DNA of 8,219 bases from Frankiales bacterium (lineage in GTDB: Bacteria > Actinomycetota > Actinomycetes > Mycobacteriales > SCTD01). Positions 1-6,574 of the stretch are shown here, in pieces; position 1 is the first letter of the stretch; every line of letters begins with the position of its first letter. The translations under genes and the position numbers were made by a program. Where the stretch lies: contig JAODNS010000099.1 of the NCBI GenBank assembly GCA_025465145.1, forward strand, positions 1-8,219. Direction: 5' to 3'. The notes below the pieces were generated by a model. It was not told where the DNA came from. It did no database searches and saw only the letters and a program-made list of their open reading frames with translations.

Positions 1-283
1 GCTCCACGACGACCACGCGGGCGGCTGCGTCCGGGGCTGAAGCCTCGTCCAGCAGCGGCAGGCCGCAGCCGGCCGCCAGGCAGGCCCGGGTGATCCGCCC
101 GCACCCGACCGCGGCGACCGCGTCGCCCCTGCGGACGCCGGCCAGCGCGGCGAGGACGGCCGCCGTCTCGCCCTCCGCCGCCGTTCCGGTCAGGAGCTCC
201 CCCTCGGTCTGCTTGTATCCCCCGGGTCGGGTGCCGACCAGGACAGCACAGGAGAGGCCGTACGTGCGCTGGTGCTCGTTCAC
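1..283 (-). CDS. Unrecognised protein, 5' part only, runs off the left edge
   Basis: Read on the minus strand, the frame whose codons occupy positions 2-4, 5-7 and so on is free of stops, and about 94% of its third positions are G or C. The other minus frames have either a stop or much lower GC3, so this looks like real coding sequence. The only usual start codon near the right end of the frame is GTG at 281-283. It would begin VNEHQRTYG and later pass through VGTRPGGYKQTEGE, a helix rich in Ala and Leu, and DAVAAVGCGRITRACLAAG. That last stretch resembles a beta strand, a glycine turn and a helix of a Rossmann-like fold. I do not recognise the family. The chosen start overlaps the 5' end of the opposite-strand FAH gene by 20 bases and has no visible Shine-Dalgarno (SD) sequence, so the true start is uncertain (a CTG at 239-241 is an alternative). 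The product is about 94 visible residues, with the C-terminus missing. Confidence 0.45.
   Translation of the reverse strand, partial: MNEHQRTYGLSCAVLVGTRPGGYKQTEGELLTGTAAEGETAAVLAALAGVRRGDAVAAVGCGRITRACLAAGCGLPLLDEASAPDAAARVVVVE
250..257 (+). promoter_or_regulatory. Ribosome binding site fixing the FAH gene start
   Basis: AGGAGAGG lies 6 bases before the GTG at 264. It is the reason for choosing this start rather than the GTG at 90, which would add 58 residues that read like the antisense of the left-edge gene. Confidence 0.75.
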
Positions 284-1187
284 GACGACGGCCGGCGCGC
301 CCGCCCGCCTGGGCGCGGTGCTCGCCTACGACGAGACGGACCGGGTGCTGGACGTCGGAGCGTGGGCGCGGTCGCGGCACGCGGAGACGCCGGTCGACCT
401 GGTCGACCTCGTGGAGGCCTCGCCAGCCACCCAGGAGCGGGTGACGGACCTGGTGCGCTCGGCGCCGGAGGACGGCACCGGCTGGGTGCGGCTCGAGGAG
501 GTCACGTTCCTCGCGCCCGTGCGGACGCCCAACTCGCTGCGCGACTTCCTCGCCTTCCGCGACCACGTGGAGCGCGGAGCGGCTCGCCGCGGCAGCCCGG
601 TGCCGGAGGCCTGGGACCGGATCCCCGTCTACTACAAGGGCAACCGCCGGTCGATCATCGGTCCCGGCGAGACGGCGCCCTGGCCCTCGTACACGGACAA
701 GCTGGACTACGAGTGCGAGGTGGCCGCGGTGGTCGGCCGCGGCGGGCGGGACGTGCCGGCGGACGAGGCGGACGCCTACGTCTTCGGCTACACGATCATG
801 AACGACTGGTCGGCGCGCGACGTGCAGAAGGACGAGATGGCCTGCTGGCTCGGCCCGGCCAAGGCCAAGGACTTTGCGACGACGCTCGGCCCCTGGCTGG
901 TCACGCCGGACGAGTGGTCGCCGGAAGACCCGCACGAGATGACGGTGACCGTGGACGGCGAGGTCTGGTCGCGCGGCACGACGAGCGGACGCCGCTGGAG
1001 CTTCGCCGAGATGCTCGCGTGGGTGTCGCGGGACGAGGACCTGTGGCCGACGGACGTGCTGGGCTCGGGCACGTTCGGCGGCGGCTGCGGGCTGGACCTG
1101 GACCGGTGGCTGGTGCACGGGCAGACGGTGACACTGACGGTCGAGGGCCTGGGCAGCCTGACGAGCACTGTGGGTACGAAGGCCTGA
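264..1187 (+). CDS. Fumarylacetoacetate hydrolase (FAH) family protein
   Basis: A 307-residue protein of the FAH superfamily, cytosolic metal-dependent enzymes that cleave or rearrange beta-diketo and related acids, often in aromatic-compound catabolism. Residues 1-95 match the usual variable N-terminal lid: it begins VRWCSF and includes the family phrase TFLAPVRTPNSLRDF near residues 81-95. The catalytic domain follows. YYKGNRRSIIGPGE is near residue 123, and LDYECE carries the two metal-binding acidic residues (about E150 and E152). The third ligand is D181 in NDWSARD, followed by the conserved Lys-Asp of KAKDF (about 202-203), LGPWLVT, and the glycine-rich C-terminal GTFGGGCGLDL (about 270-280). 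All key residues are present and the length is normal, so it is probably active. The exact substrate cannot be read from the sequence: acylpyruvase, 2-hydroxyhepta-dienedioate isomerase-like and fumarylacetoacetase-like functions are all possible. The gene stands alone, with 58 bases to the next gene. Confidence 0.9.
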   Translation: MRWCSFTTTAGAPARLGAVLAYDETDRVLDVGAWARSRHAETPVDLVDLVEASPATQERVTDLVRSAPEDGTGWVRLEEVTFLAPVRTPNSLRDFLAFRDHVERGAARRGSPVPEAWDRIPVYYKGNRRSIIGPGETAPWPSYTDKLDYECEVAAVVGRGGRDVPADEADAYVFGYTIMNDWSARDVQKDEMACWLGPAKAKDFATTLGPWLVTPDEWSPEDPHEMTVTVDGEVWSRGTTSGRRWSFAEMLAWVSRDEDLWPTDVLGSGTFGGGCGLDLDRWLVHGQTVTLTVEGLGSLTSTVGTKA

Positions 1188-1232
1188 CTGTGGAGAACGG
1201 CGCGTTGTCCCGGTTCTGTCGGTGGCCCGCCG

Positions 1233-1238
1233 TAGCGT
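1233..1238 (+). promoter_or_regulatory. Possible -10 element of a leaderless promoter
   Basis: TAGCGT fits the actinobacterial TANNNT -10 pattern and ends 7 bases before the ATG at 1246, so transcription could begin at the start codon itself. No SD-like sequence precedes this ATG, which agrees with a leaderless message. I see no convincing -35 at normal spacing; TTGTCC at 1205-1210 is 22 bases upstream, which is too far. Confidence 0.35.
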
Positions 1239-1245
1239 CCCCGCC

Positions 1246-2106
1246 ATGACCGCAGTTGACCTGGCCCTTCCGGTGGTGGGGTCGCTGTCCCCCTCCCGGG
1301 CCGGCGACTTCATGACCTGCCCCCTGCTGTTCCGGTTCCGCACCATCGACCGGCTGCCGCAGTCGCCCTCCCCCGCCGCCACCCGCGGCACGGTCGTCCA
1401 CTCCGTGCTCGAGCGGCTGTTCGAGCTGCCGGCCGTCGAGCGGACACCCGACGCCGCGCGCGCCCTACTGCGCCCCGAGTGGGAGCGGCTCGTCGAGGCC
1501 GAGCCCGAGGTGGCGACGCTGTTCGCCGACGACAGCGAGCTGAGCACCTGGCTGATCAGCGCCGAGGAGCTCCTGACGGGGTACTTCACGCTCGAGGACC
1601 CGCGCCGGGTGCTGGTGGCCGAGCGGGAGCAGTGCGTCGAGGTCGTCCTGCCGGGCGGCCTGCGCCTGCGCGGGATCGTCGACCGGCTGGACGAGGCGCC
1701 CAGCGGGGACCTGAGACTTGTGGACTACAAGACGGGGCGCTCGCCTGGGGAGGCGTTCGAGGGCAAGGCGCTGTTCCAGATGAAGTTCTACGCGCTGGTG
1801 CTCTGGCGCACCCGCGGCACGATCCCCAAGCTCCTGCAGCTGATGTACCTCGGTGACCGCGAGGTCCTGCGCTACTCCCCCGACGAGGCCGACCTGCTGG
1901 CGGTCGAGCGCAAGCTGCTCGCCCTCTGGGAGGCCATCGAGCGGGCCACCCAGCTGCAGGACTTCCGGCCGCGCCGCAGCAAGCTGTGCGACTGGTGCGA
2001 CCACCAGGCGCTCTGTCCCGAGTTCGGTGGCACGCCGCCGCCCTTCCCGGCCGCGCTGCCCGGAGCCGACGAGCCGCTCCCCGAGCAGCGGACCGCCCCG
2101 GCCTGA
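1246..2106 (+). CDS. RecB-family PD-(D/E)XK exonuclease with a predicted Fe-S cluster
   Basis: A 286-residue stand-alone nuclease domain like the C-terminal domain of RecB/AddB and like Cas4. The visible pieces, in order, are: LSPSRAGDFMTCP with Cys25; the helix GTVVHSVLERLFE carrying the active-site His52; GIVDRLD with metal-binding Asp146; LVDYKTG with the catalytic Asp160-x-Lys162 pair; QMKFYALVL with Gln178 and Tyr182 (motif QxxxY); and CDWCDHQALCPEF with Cys248, Cys251 and Cys257. One N-terminal cysteine plus a C-x2-C-x5-C group near the end is the AddB/Cas4 arrangement that holds a 4Fe-4S cluster. No helicase part is present. The product is probably a DNA exonuclease in repair or recombination; similar single-domain proteins are widespread in Actinobacteria. 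ATG 1246 is preferred over GTG 1222, which lacks an SD and adds only MARRSVPA. A proline-rich tail follows the last cysteine. No cas genes are nearby, so a CRISPR role is not supported. Confidence 0.88.
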   Translation: MTAVDLALPVVGSLSPSRAGDFMTCPLLFRFRTIDRLPQSPSPAATRGTVVHSVLERLFELPAVERTPDAARALLRPEWERLVEAEPEVATLFADDSELSTWLISAEELLTGYFTLEDPRRVLVAEREQCVEVVLPGGLRLRGIVDRLDEAPSGDLRLVDYKTGRSPGEAFEGKALFQMKFYALVLWRTRGTIPKLLQLMYLGDREVLRYSPDEADLLAVERKLLALWEAIERATQLQDFRPRRSKLCDWCDHQALCPEFGGTPPPFPAALPGADEPLPEQRTAPA

Positions 2107-2130
2107 GGGTCCGACCAGGGTCCGTCCCTG
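2106..2130. repeat. Tandem AGGGTCCG repeat overlapping a CAGGG/CCCTG dyad
   Basis: AGGGTCCG occurs at 2106-2113 and again at 2117-2124, one helical turn apart (11 bases start to start). The second copy sits inside the dyad CAGGG-TCCGT-CCCTG (2116-2130). It starts at the stop codon of the nuclease gene and lies about 95 bases before the ABC ATPase start. It could be a regulator binding site for the ABC operon, or a weak terminator for the nuclease gene; the 5-base-pair stem without a T-run makes the terminator reading weaker. Confidence 0.35.
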
Positions 2131-2212
2131 ATGTGGCGGGCCTTCCGGCGCGGCACGGTCACAGCATGACCTCGACTGCACCGTTCTCCCCCAACAGCCT
2201 TGCCAGGTCCGG

Positions 2213-2217
2213 CAGGG
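2213..2217 (+). promoter_or_regulatory. Ribosome binding site for the ABC ATPase
   Basis: CAGGG ends 8 bases before the GTG at 2226. It favours this start over ATG 2166, which has no SD and would add 20 residues not typical of the family. Confidence 0.5.
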
Positions 2218-2225
2218 TTGCGGAC

Positions 2226-2987
2226 GTGACGACCACTGCTCCCGCCCCTGCCGCCCGCGCCGAGGGGCTCACCAAGACGTACGGCAGCGGCGACGCCGCG
2301 GTGACCGCCCTCGACGGGGTGACCGTGTCGTTCGCCGCCGGCGAGTTCACCGCGATCATGGGCCCGTCCGGCTCCGGCAAGTCCACCCTCATGCACGTCA
2401 TGGCCGGCCTCGACAGCCCCACCTCCGGCGAGAGCTGGGTGGGCGAGACAGCCCTGTCCGGGCTCAAGGACAAGGGGCTGACCGCGCTGCGCCGCGACGC
2501 CATCGGGTTCGTCTTCCAGCAGTTCAACCTGCTGCCGACGCTGACCGCGGGCGAGAACATCACGCTGCCGCTCGACATCGCGGGCAGGAAGGCCGATCCG
2601 GCCTGGCTGGACGAGGTGATCGCCGCCGTCGGCCTCGCGGACCGGCTCGGGCACCGGCCGGCGGAGATGTCCGGCGGCCAGCAGCAGCGGGTCGCCTGCG
2701 CCCGGGCGCTTGTCACCCGTCCGTCCGTCGTCTTCGCCGACGAGCCCACCGGCAACCTCGACTCCCGCGCGGGCGCCGAGGTGCTCGGCTTCCTGCGCCG
2801 GTCCGTGAAGGACCTCGGCCAGACGGTCGTCATGGTCACGCACGACCCCGTGGCCGCGTCGTACGCCGACCGCGTCGTCTTCCTCGCCGACGGCCGGCTC
2901 GTCGGCGAGCTGCGCGACCCCACGGCGGAGTCGGTTCTCGACCGCATCAAGGCCCTCGAGCTGCCGCGCGCTGCCCTGGAGGCGTGA
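2226..2987 (+). CDS. ABC transporter ATP-binding protein (MacB/LolD type)
   Basis: A 253-residue ATPase that powers the adjacent membrane permease; it is cytosolic, bound to the inner face of the membrane. All nucleotide-binding motifs are intact: Walker A GPSGSGKS (about 46-53), Q-loop in FVFQQFNLLP (Gln98-99), signature SGGQQQR (about 149-155), Walker B VVFADEP with catalytic Glu173, D-loop GNLDS, and H-loop His206 in VTHDP. The phrases FQQFNLLPTLTAGENITLPL and DEPTGNLDS are characteristic of the MacB/LolD/FtsE group of ATPases, which pair with FtsX-like permeases, and such a permease gene follows one base after the stop. The GTG start is chosen for its upstream CAGGG and a first segment (VTTTAPAP) of normal length; ATG 2166 remains possible. 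The substrate is not determined: members of the group handle lipids, lipoproteins, peptides, drugs or cell-wall signals. Confidence 0.93.
   Translation: MTTTAPAPAARAEGLTKTYGSGDAAVTALDGVTVSFAAGEFTAIMGPSGSGKSTLMHVMAGLDSPTSGESWVGETALSGLKDKGLTALRRDAIGFVFQQFNLLPTLTAGENITLPLDIAGRKADPAWLDEVIAAVGLADRLGHRPAEMSGGQQQRVACARALVTRPSVVFADEPTGNLDSRAGAEVLGFLRRSVKDLGQTVVMVTHDPVAASYADRVVFLADGRLVGELRDPTAESVLDRIKALELPRAALEA
2978..2982 (+). promoter_or_regulatory. Ribosome binding site of the permease, inside the ATPase gene
   Basis: GGAGG lies in the last codons of the ATPase gene, 6 bases before the permease GTG at 2989. With the single-base gap between the genes, this implies translational coupling. Confidence 0.75.
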
Positions 2988-2988
2988 C

Positions 2989-5499
2989 GTGCTGCGCGCG
3001 ACCTTCCGCTCGCTGCTGGCCCGCAAGCTGCGGCTGCTGCTGTCGGCCACCGCGGTCGTCCTCGGCGTCTCCTTCGTCTCCGGCGCGCTGGTCCTGACCG
3101 ACACCCTCGGGGCCGTCTTCGACGACCTGTTCGCGAGCGTCAACAGCAAGACCGCCGTCGAGGTCCGGGGCGCGCAGCCGTTCGCTGCCGCGCAGGGCGA
3201 GACCTCCCGGCTCCCGGTGCCGACCTCGCTCCTGCCCGTGCTCGAGCAGGTCGACGGGGTGGCCGCCGTCGTCGGCGACGTCTCCGGCTACGCGCAGGTG
3301 CTCACGAAGGACGGCAAGCCCTACGGCTCCGGACAGGCACCTGCGCTGGGCGTGAACTACGACGCGAACCCGCGAACCTCCGCGTTCACCCTGCGCAGCG
3401 GGCGCGCCCCGGCGGCGCCCACCGACATCGCGCTGGACGCCAGCACGTCGAAGGGCAGCGGCTTCGGCCTGGGCGACCAGGTCACCGTCCTGCTCCGCGA
3501 TGGGCGCTCCACGTACACCGTCAGCGGCATCTTCGGCTTCGGCGAGAACGACAACCTCGCCGGGGCCACCCTCGTCGCGTTCGAGCAGCGCACCGCCGAG
3601 AAGGTCGTCGGCTCCCCCGGCGAGCTCGAGGTCGTCCGGCTCGCGGCGGACGAAGGGGTGTCCCAGGCGGAGCTGCGCGACCGGGTACGGGAGGTCCTGC
3701 CGAAGGGCGCCGAGGCGGTGACCGGCGAGCAGTCGGCGGACGAGGCGGCCGGGCAGATCAAGGACGCGCTCGGCTTCTTCAACACCTTCCTGCTCGTGTT
3801 CGCCGGCGTTGCCCTGTTCGTCGGCGGCTTCCTGATCTTCAACACGTTCACCATGCTGGTCGCGCAGCGGCAGCGCGAGCTCGCCCTGCTGCGTGCGCTC
3901 GGCGCCAGCCGCGGCCAGGTCGTCCGCAGCGTCCTCGTGGAGGCGCTGGTCGTAGGCGTCATCGCGTCCGTCGTCGGGCTCGGGCTCGGCGTCGGCGTGG
4001 CCGTCGGCCTGCAGGCACTGCTGCGCGCGTTCGGCGGCGACCTGCCCCGAGGCCCGCTCGTGGTCACCACCGGCACCGTTGTCACCTGCTTCGTCGTCGG
4101 CGTCCTCGTCACGGCCCTCGCCGCCCTGCTGCCGGCCCGCAAGGCGTCATCGGTCCCGCCGGTCGCGGCGATGCGCGACGCCGTCACCTCCGAACCGTCG
4201 CTCCGGCGCGGCACGATCGTCGGCCTCGTCCTGCTGACCCTGGGCGTCGCCGCCATCGCCAAGGGGCTGCAGGGCTCCATCGGGGTGCTCGGCCTCGGCG
4301 CGCTCGTCTGCTTCCTCGCGGTTGCCGCGCTCTCGCCGCTGCTCAGCCGCCCGGCCGCCCGGCTGCTCGGCGCGCCACTCGCCCGCGGCGTCCCCGGCCG
4401 ACTCGGCCGGCTCAACGCGATGCGTAACCCGCGCCGTACCGCGTCCACCGCCGCCGCGCTGATGATCGGCCTCGCGCTGGTCAGCACCGTCAGCATCCTG
4501 GGCGCGTCGGCGAAGGCCAGCATCGACAAGATCATCGCGGGCGCCGTCGGTGCGGACCTCGTCGTCCAGCAGAGCCAGGGCTTCGACGGCTTCCCGCCGG
4601 CGGTGGCCAAGACCATCGGGGCGCTGCCCGAGGTGGCGGACGTCGACGTGCTCCGGTTCGACGCCGCGAAGATCGGGGACAAGGTCACCTTCGTCACGGC
4701 CGTGCCGGCGAAGGCGGTCGGCTCCACCGTGAGCCTGACGGAGAAGGCCGGCAGCCTCCGCCTGGGGCAGGGGGTGCTGCTGGCCGGCGAGGGCGAGGCG
4801 AAGGCGCGCAAGCTGGAGGTGGGCCAGCAGGTCGCTGTCACGTTCGCCAAGGGCGCGGTCCGGTCGTACCGGCTCGGCGGGATCTACGCCGACAACCAGC
4901 TCATCGGGCCGTACCTGCTCGACCAGAGCGCCAGCAGCGACTTCCGCACCCAGCTGGACGGCGTCGTGCTGGTGAGCAAGGCCGACGGCACGTCCGACGC
5001 CGCCGTCCGCACGGCAGTGGAGGCGGCCATCACGCCGTACCCGACCGTCGAGGTGCAGACCTCCGACGAGTTCGCGGCTCAGGCGTCCGGCCAGATCGAC
5101 GTCGTCATCTCGATCATCAGCGTCCTGCTGCTGCTGTCGGTGCTCATCGCGGTGCTCGGGATCGTCAACACCCTCGCGCTCGCCGTCATCGAGCGGACCC
5201 GCGAGCTGGGGCTGCTGCGCGCCGTCGGTCTCGGGCGGCGGCAGACCCGCCGGATGGTGACCGTCGAAGCGGTGATCGTCTCAGTGTTCGGCGCGCTGCT
5301 CGGCATCGCCGTCGGCTCCGCGTTCGGCATCACGCTGCAGCGGGCGCTGGCGGACGAGGGCATCACGGAGCTGCGCTTCCCCGTCGGGCGGCTGATCGCC
5401 TTCGTCCTGGTGGCCGCCATCGCCGGTGTCGTGGCCGCGCTGCTGCCGGCGCGACGGGCCGCCCGGCTCGACGTGCTCGCCGCGGTGGCCTCGACCTGA
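2989..5499 (+). CDS. ABC transporter permease with two FtsX domains
   Basis: An 836-residue integral membrane protein, the partner of the ATPase encoded just upstream. One membrane segment lies near residues 16-36, followed by an extracytoplasmic MacB-like periplasmic-core domain (about 40-255). The first FtsX unit has helices near 264-292, 317-341 and 358-382. Further hydrophobic helices lie near 409-450 and 487-506, then a second extracytoplasmic domain (about 510-700), and a second FtsX unit with helices near 704-733, 759-783 and 800-820. The two units carry matching coupling segments, RQRELALLRALGASRGQ and ERTRELGLLRAVGLGRRQ, and each ends in LLPAR(K/R)A, which shows an internal duplication. 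This fused layout with about ten helices is common in Actinobacteria and other Gram-positives. Such proteins typically move lipophilic or peptide substrates from the outer membrane leaflet mechanically rather than through a channel. No membrane-fusion protein gene adjoins it. The substrate is unknown. Confidence 0.93.
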   Translation: MLRATFRSLLARKLRLLLSATAVVLGVSFVSGALVLTDTLGAVFDDLFASVNSKTAVEVRGAQPFAAAQGETSRLPVPTSLLPVLEQVDGVAAVVGDVSGYAQVLTKDGKPYGSGQAPALGVNYDANPRTSAFTLRSGRAPAAPTDIALDASTSKGSGFGLGDQVTVLLRDGRSTYTVSGIFGFGENDNLAGATLVAFEQRTAEKVVGSPGELEVVRLAADEGVSQAELRDRVREVLPKGAEAVTGEQSADEAAGQIKDALGFFNTFLLVFAGVALFVGGFLIFNTFTMLVAQRQRELALLRALGASRGQVVRSVLVEALVVGVIASVVGLGLGVGVAVGLQALLRAFGGDLPRGPLVVTTGTVVTCFVVGVLVTALAALLPARKASSVPPVAAMRDAVTSEPSLRRGTIVGLVLLTLGVAAIAKGLQGSIGVLGLGALVCFLAVAALSPLLSRPAARLLGAPLARGVPGRLGRLNAMRNPRRTASTAAALMIGLALVSTVSILGASAKASIDKIIAGAVGADLVVQQSQGFDGFPPAVAKTIGALPEVADVDVLRFDAAKIGDKVTFVTAVPAKAVGSTVSLTEKAGSLRLGQGVLLAGEGEAKARKLEVGQQVAVTFAKGAVRSYRLGGIYADNQLIGPYLLDQSASSDFRTQLDGVVLVSKADGTSDAAVRTAVEAAITPYPTVEVQTSDEFAAQASGQIDVVISIISVLLLLSVLIAVLGIVNTLALAVIERTRELGLLRAVGLGRRQTRRMVTVEAVIVSVFGALLGIAVGSAFGITLQRALADEGITELRFPVGRLIAFVLVAAIAGVVAALLPARRAARLDVLAAVAST

Positions 5500-5537
5500 C
5501 GGCCGCTCTCGTAGACACTGCACGGCAGACGTACGAC

Positions 5538-5545
5538 GAGGAGGA
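5538..5545 (+). promoter_or_regulatory. Strong ribosome binding site for the aldolase-family gene
   Basis: GAGGAGGA contains AGGAGG (5539-5544), 7 bases before the GTG at 5552. It is the best SD in the window and decides the start against an upstream in-frame start at 5426 that would overlap the permease gene. Confidence 0.8.
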
Positions 5546-5551
5546 CCCGAA

Positions 5552-6421
5552 GTGAGCATCACCGACGACACGGCGATCGAGCACGCGAACGAGCTGGTGA
5601 CGGGGGCGGTCGACACCGCCGGTCTCGCCTCCGAGATGAGCGTCGGCCAGCAGCTGTACATGCCGCTGCCGCAGACGTTCGCCACCGTCCAGGAGGAGCG
5701 CGCGCACCGCAAGGCCAAGCTGGCCGCCGCGTTCCGGATGTTCTCGAAGGCGGGGCTCGACGAGGGCGTCGCCGGCCACATCACCGTGCGCGACCCCGAG
5801 TTCCCGGACTCGTACTGGGTGAACCCGTTCGGCATGCACTTCTCGATGATCAAGTCCTCGGACCTCGTACGGGTGAGCCACGACGGCGAGGTGGTCGAGG
5901 GCACCCGCGCCGTCAACGGCGCCGCGGTCGCCATCCACTGCGCCGTGCACGCCGCGCGACCGGACGTCGTCGCCGCAGCCCACGCGCACGGCCCGTACGG
6001 CAAGACGTTCTCGTCGCTCGACATGACCGTCGAGCCGCTCACGCAGGACGCGTGCGCCTTCTACGAGGACATCGGCACGTACGCCGACTACCGCGGCGTG
6101 GTGCTCGACAAGGAGGAGGGCGAGCGGATCGGGCGCGCGCTCGGCCAGCACAAGGCCGTCATCCTGCGCAACCACGGCATGCTCACCGTCGGCGAGACCG
6201 TCGACGCGGCGGCCTGGTGGTTCCTGACCCTCGAGCGCACCTGCCAGGCGCAGCTGATGGCCTACTCGGCCGCGGCCGGCCTGGGCAGCAAGCCGATCCA
6301 GATCGACCCGGACGAGGCCAAGGGGACCTACGGACAGGTCGGCTTCGAGTTCGCCGGCTGGTTCCAGTTCCAGCCGATCTGGGAGCGGATCAGCAAGGAC
6401 AACCCCGACATCTTCGAGTAG
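5552..6421 (+). CDS. Class II aldolase/adducin family protein
   Basis: A 289-residue cytosolic protein with the class II aldolase/adducin fold, the family of fuculose-phosphate aldolase (FucA), ribulose-phosphate epimerase (AraD) and adducin head domains. The N-terminal 45 residues are variable. Then come AAAFRMFSKAGLDEGVAGHITVRDP (about 58-82), the substrate-loop region WVNPFGMHFSMIKSSDLV (about 89-106), and the zinc ligands His144 and His146 in AHAHGPYG and His208 in RNHGMLTVG. All three histidines are kept. The glutamate that serves as acid/base in fuculose-phosphate aldolase is not: counting back from the shared RPD motif (Arg136), that position is Ala125, as in adducin-like members. The downstream phrases PLTQDACAFYED and AAWWFLTLERTCQAQL match a common bacterial subgroup without an assigned reaction. 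The last 45 residues, with GWFQFQPIWERI, form the usual C-terminal extension. It lies 52 bases after the permease gene and may have its own promoter. An active lyase or epimerase role is unproven. Confidence 0.9.
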   Translation: MSITDDTAIEHANELVTGAVDTAGLASEMSVGQQLYMPLPQTFATVQEERAHRKAKLAAAFRMFSKAGLDEGVAGHITVRDPEFPDSYWVNPFGMHFSMIKSSDLVRVSHDGEVVEGTRAVNGAAVAIHCAVHAARPDVVAAAHAHGPYGKTFSSLDMTVEPLTQDACAFYEDIGTYADYRGVVLDKEEGERIGRALGQHKAVILRNHGMLTVGETVDAAAWWFLTLERTCQAQLMAYSAAAGLGSKPIQIDPDEAKGTYGQVGFEFAGWFQFQPIWERISKDNPDIFE

Positions 6422-6453
6422 CCCGGGCGGCGGCTGGACGAAGAGCGGTACGT

Positions 6454-6473
6454 GCCCGTGGCAAGCCGCGGGC
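6454..6473 (+). terminator. Hairpin after the aldolase-family gene
   Basis: GCCCGTGG (6454-6461) and CCGCGGGC (6466-6473) pair over 8 bases, with one G-T wobble, around a CAAG loop, 33 bases past the stop codon. There is no T-run, but many actinobacterial terminators lack one. Confidence 0.4.
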
Positions 6474-6517
6474 GGGCCGACCTGTCGCATCCGGTACGGC
6501 TCGTTCGCGCCCGCGGC
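6465..6517. repeat. Long inverted repeat in the convergent intergenic region
   Basis: GCCGCGGGCG (6465-6474) is perfectly complementary to CGCCCGCGGC (6508-6517). Inside it, GCCGACC (6476-6482) pairs with GGTACGGC (6493-6500) with one bulged A. The result is a two-tier stem-loop of about 53 bases. It competes with the shorter hairpin at 6454-6473 because both use 6466-6473. It could act as a terminator from either side. Confidence 0.45.
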
Positions 6518-6539
6518 CGCTTCCTGAACTCGTACGCGC

Positions 6540-6574
6540 TGCGGTACGTCGCGTCCGCGGCAGGACGTACCGCA
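6540..6574. terminator. Probable terminator hairpin downstream of metH, possibly bidirectional
   Basis: TGCGGTACGTC (6540-6550) and GACGTACCGCA (6564-6574) form a perfect 11-base-pair stem around a 13-base loop, beginning 30 bases past the metH stop codon on the minus strand. It sits between two convergent genes. No T-run follows on either strand, so it is a probable actinobacterial-type hairpin terminator rather than a classical one. Confidence 0.6.

Noticed and set aside
90..263. N-terminal extension of the FAH protein from GTG 90
   Set aside because: The added 58 residues are Ala/Pro/Ser-rich without family similarity and coincide with a better coding frame on the minus strand; GTG 264 has a good ribosome binding site and the normal family start.
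272..1249. Long plus-strand frame overlapping the FAH gene
   Set aside because: It reads as Arg/Gly/Ala-rich low-complexity sequence with no domain, while the overlapping frame has all FAH motifs; it is a GC-driven shadow.
2166..2225. ATG 2166 as the start of the ABC ATPase
   Set aside because: It has no SD and no TANNNT box 7 bases upstream; GTG 2226 has CAGGG at good spacing. It is not excluded, only less likely.
1872..3149. Minus-strand frame of 425 residues across the nuclease and ATPase genes
   Set aside because: It spans two clearly identified plus-strand genes and shows no recognisable motif.
3357..4850. Minus-strand frame of 497 residues antisense to the permease
   Set aside because: It is Ser/Thr/Arg/Pro-rich and antisense to well-defined membrane helices; typical of high-GC antisense frames.
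5500..5551. Possible promoter (TAGACA at 5512-5517) before the aldolase-family gene
   Set aside because: It does not fit the TANNNT pattern and lacks a convincing -35 at normal spacing, so I cannot support it as a feature.
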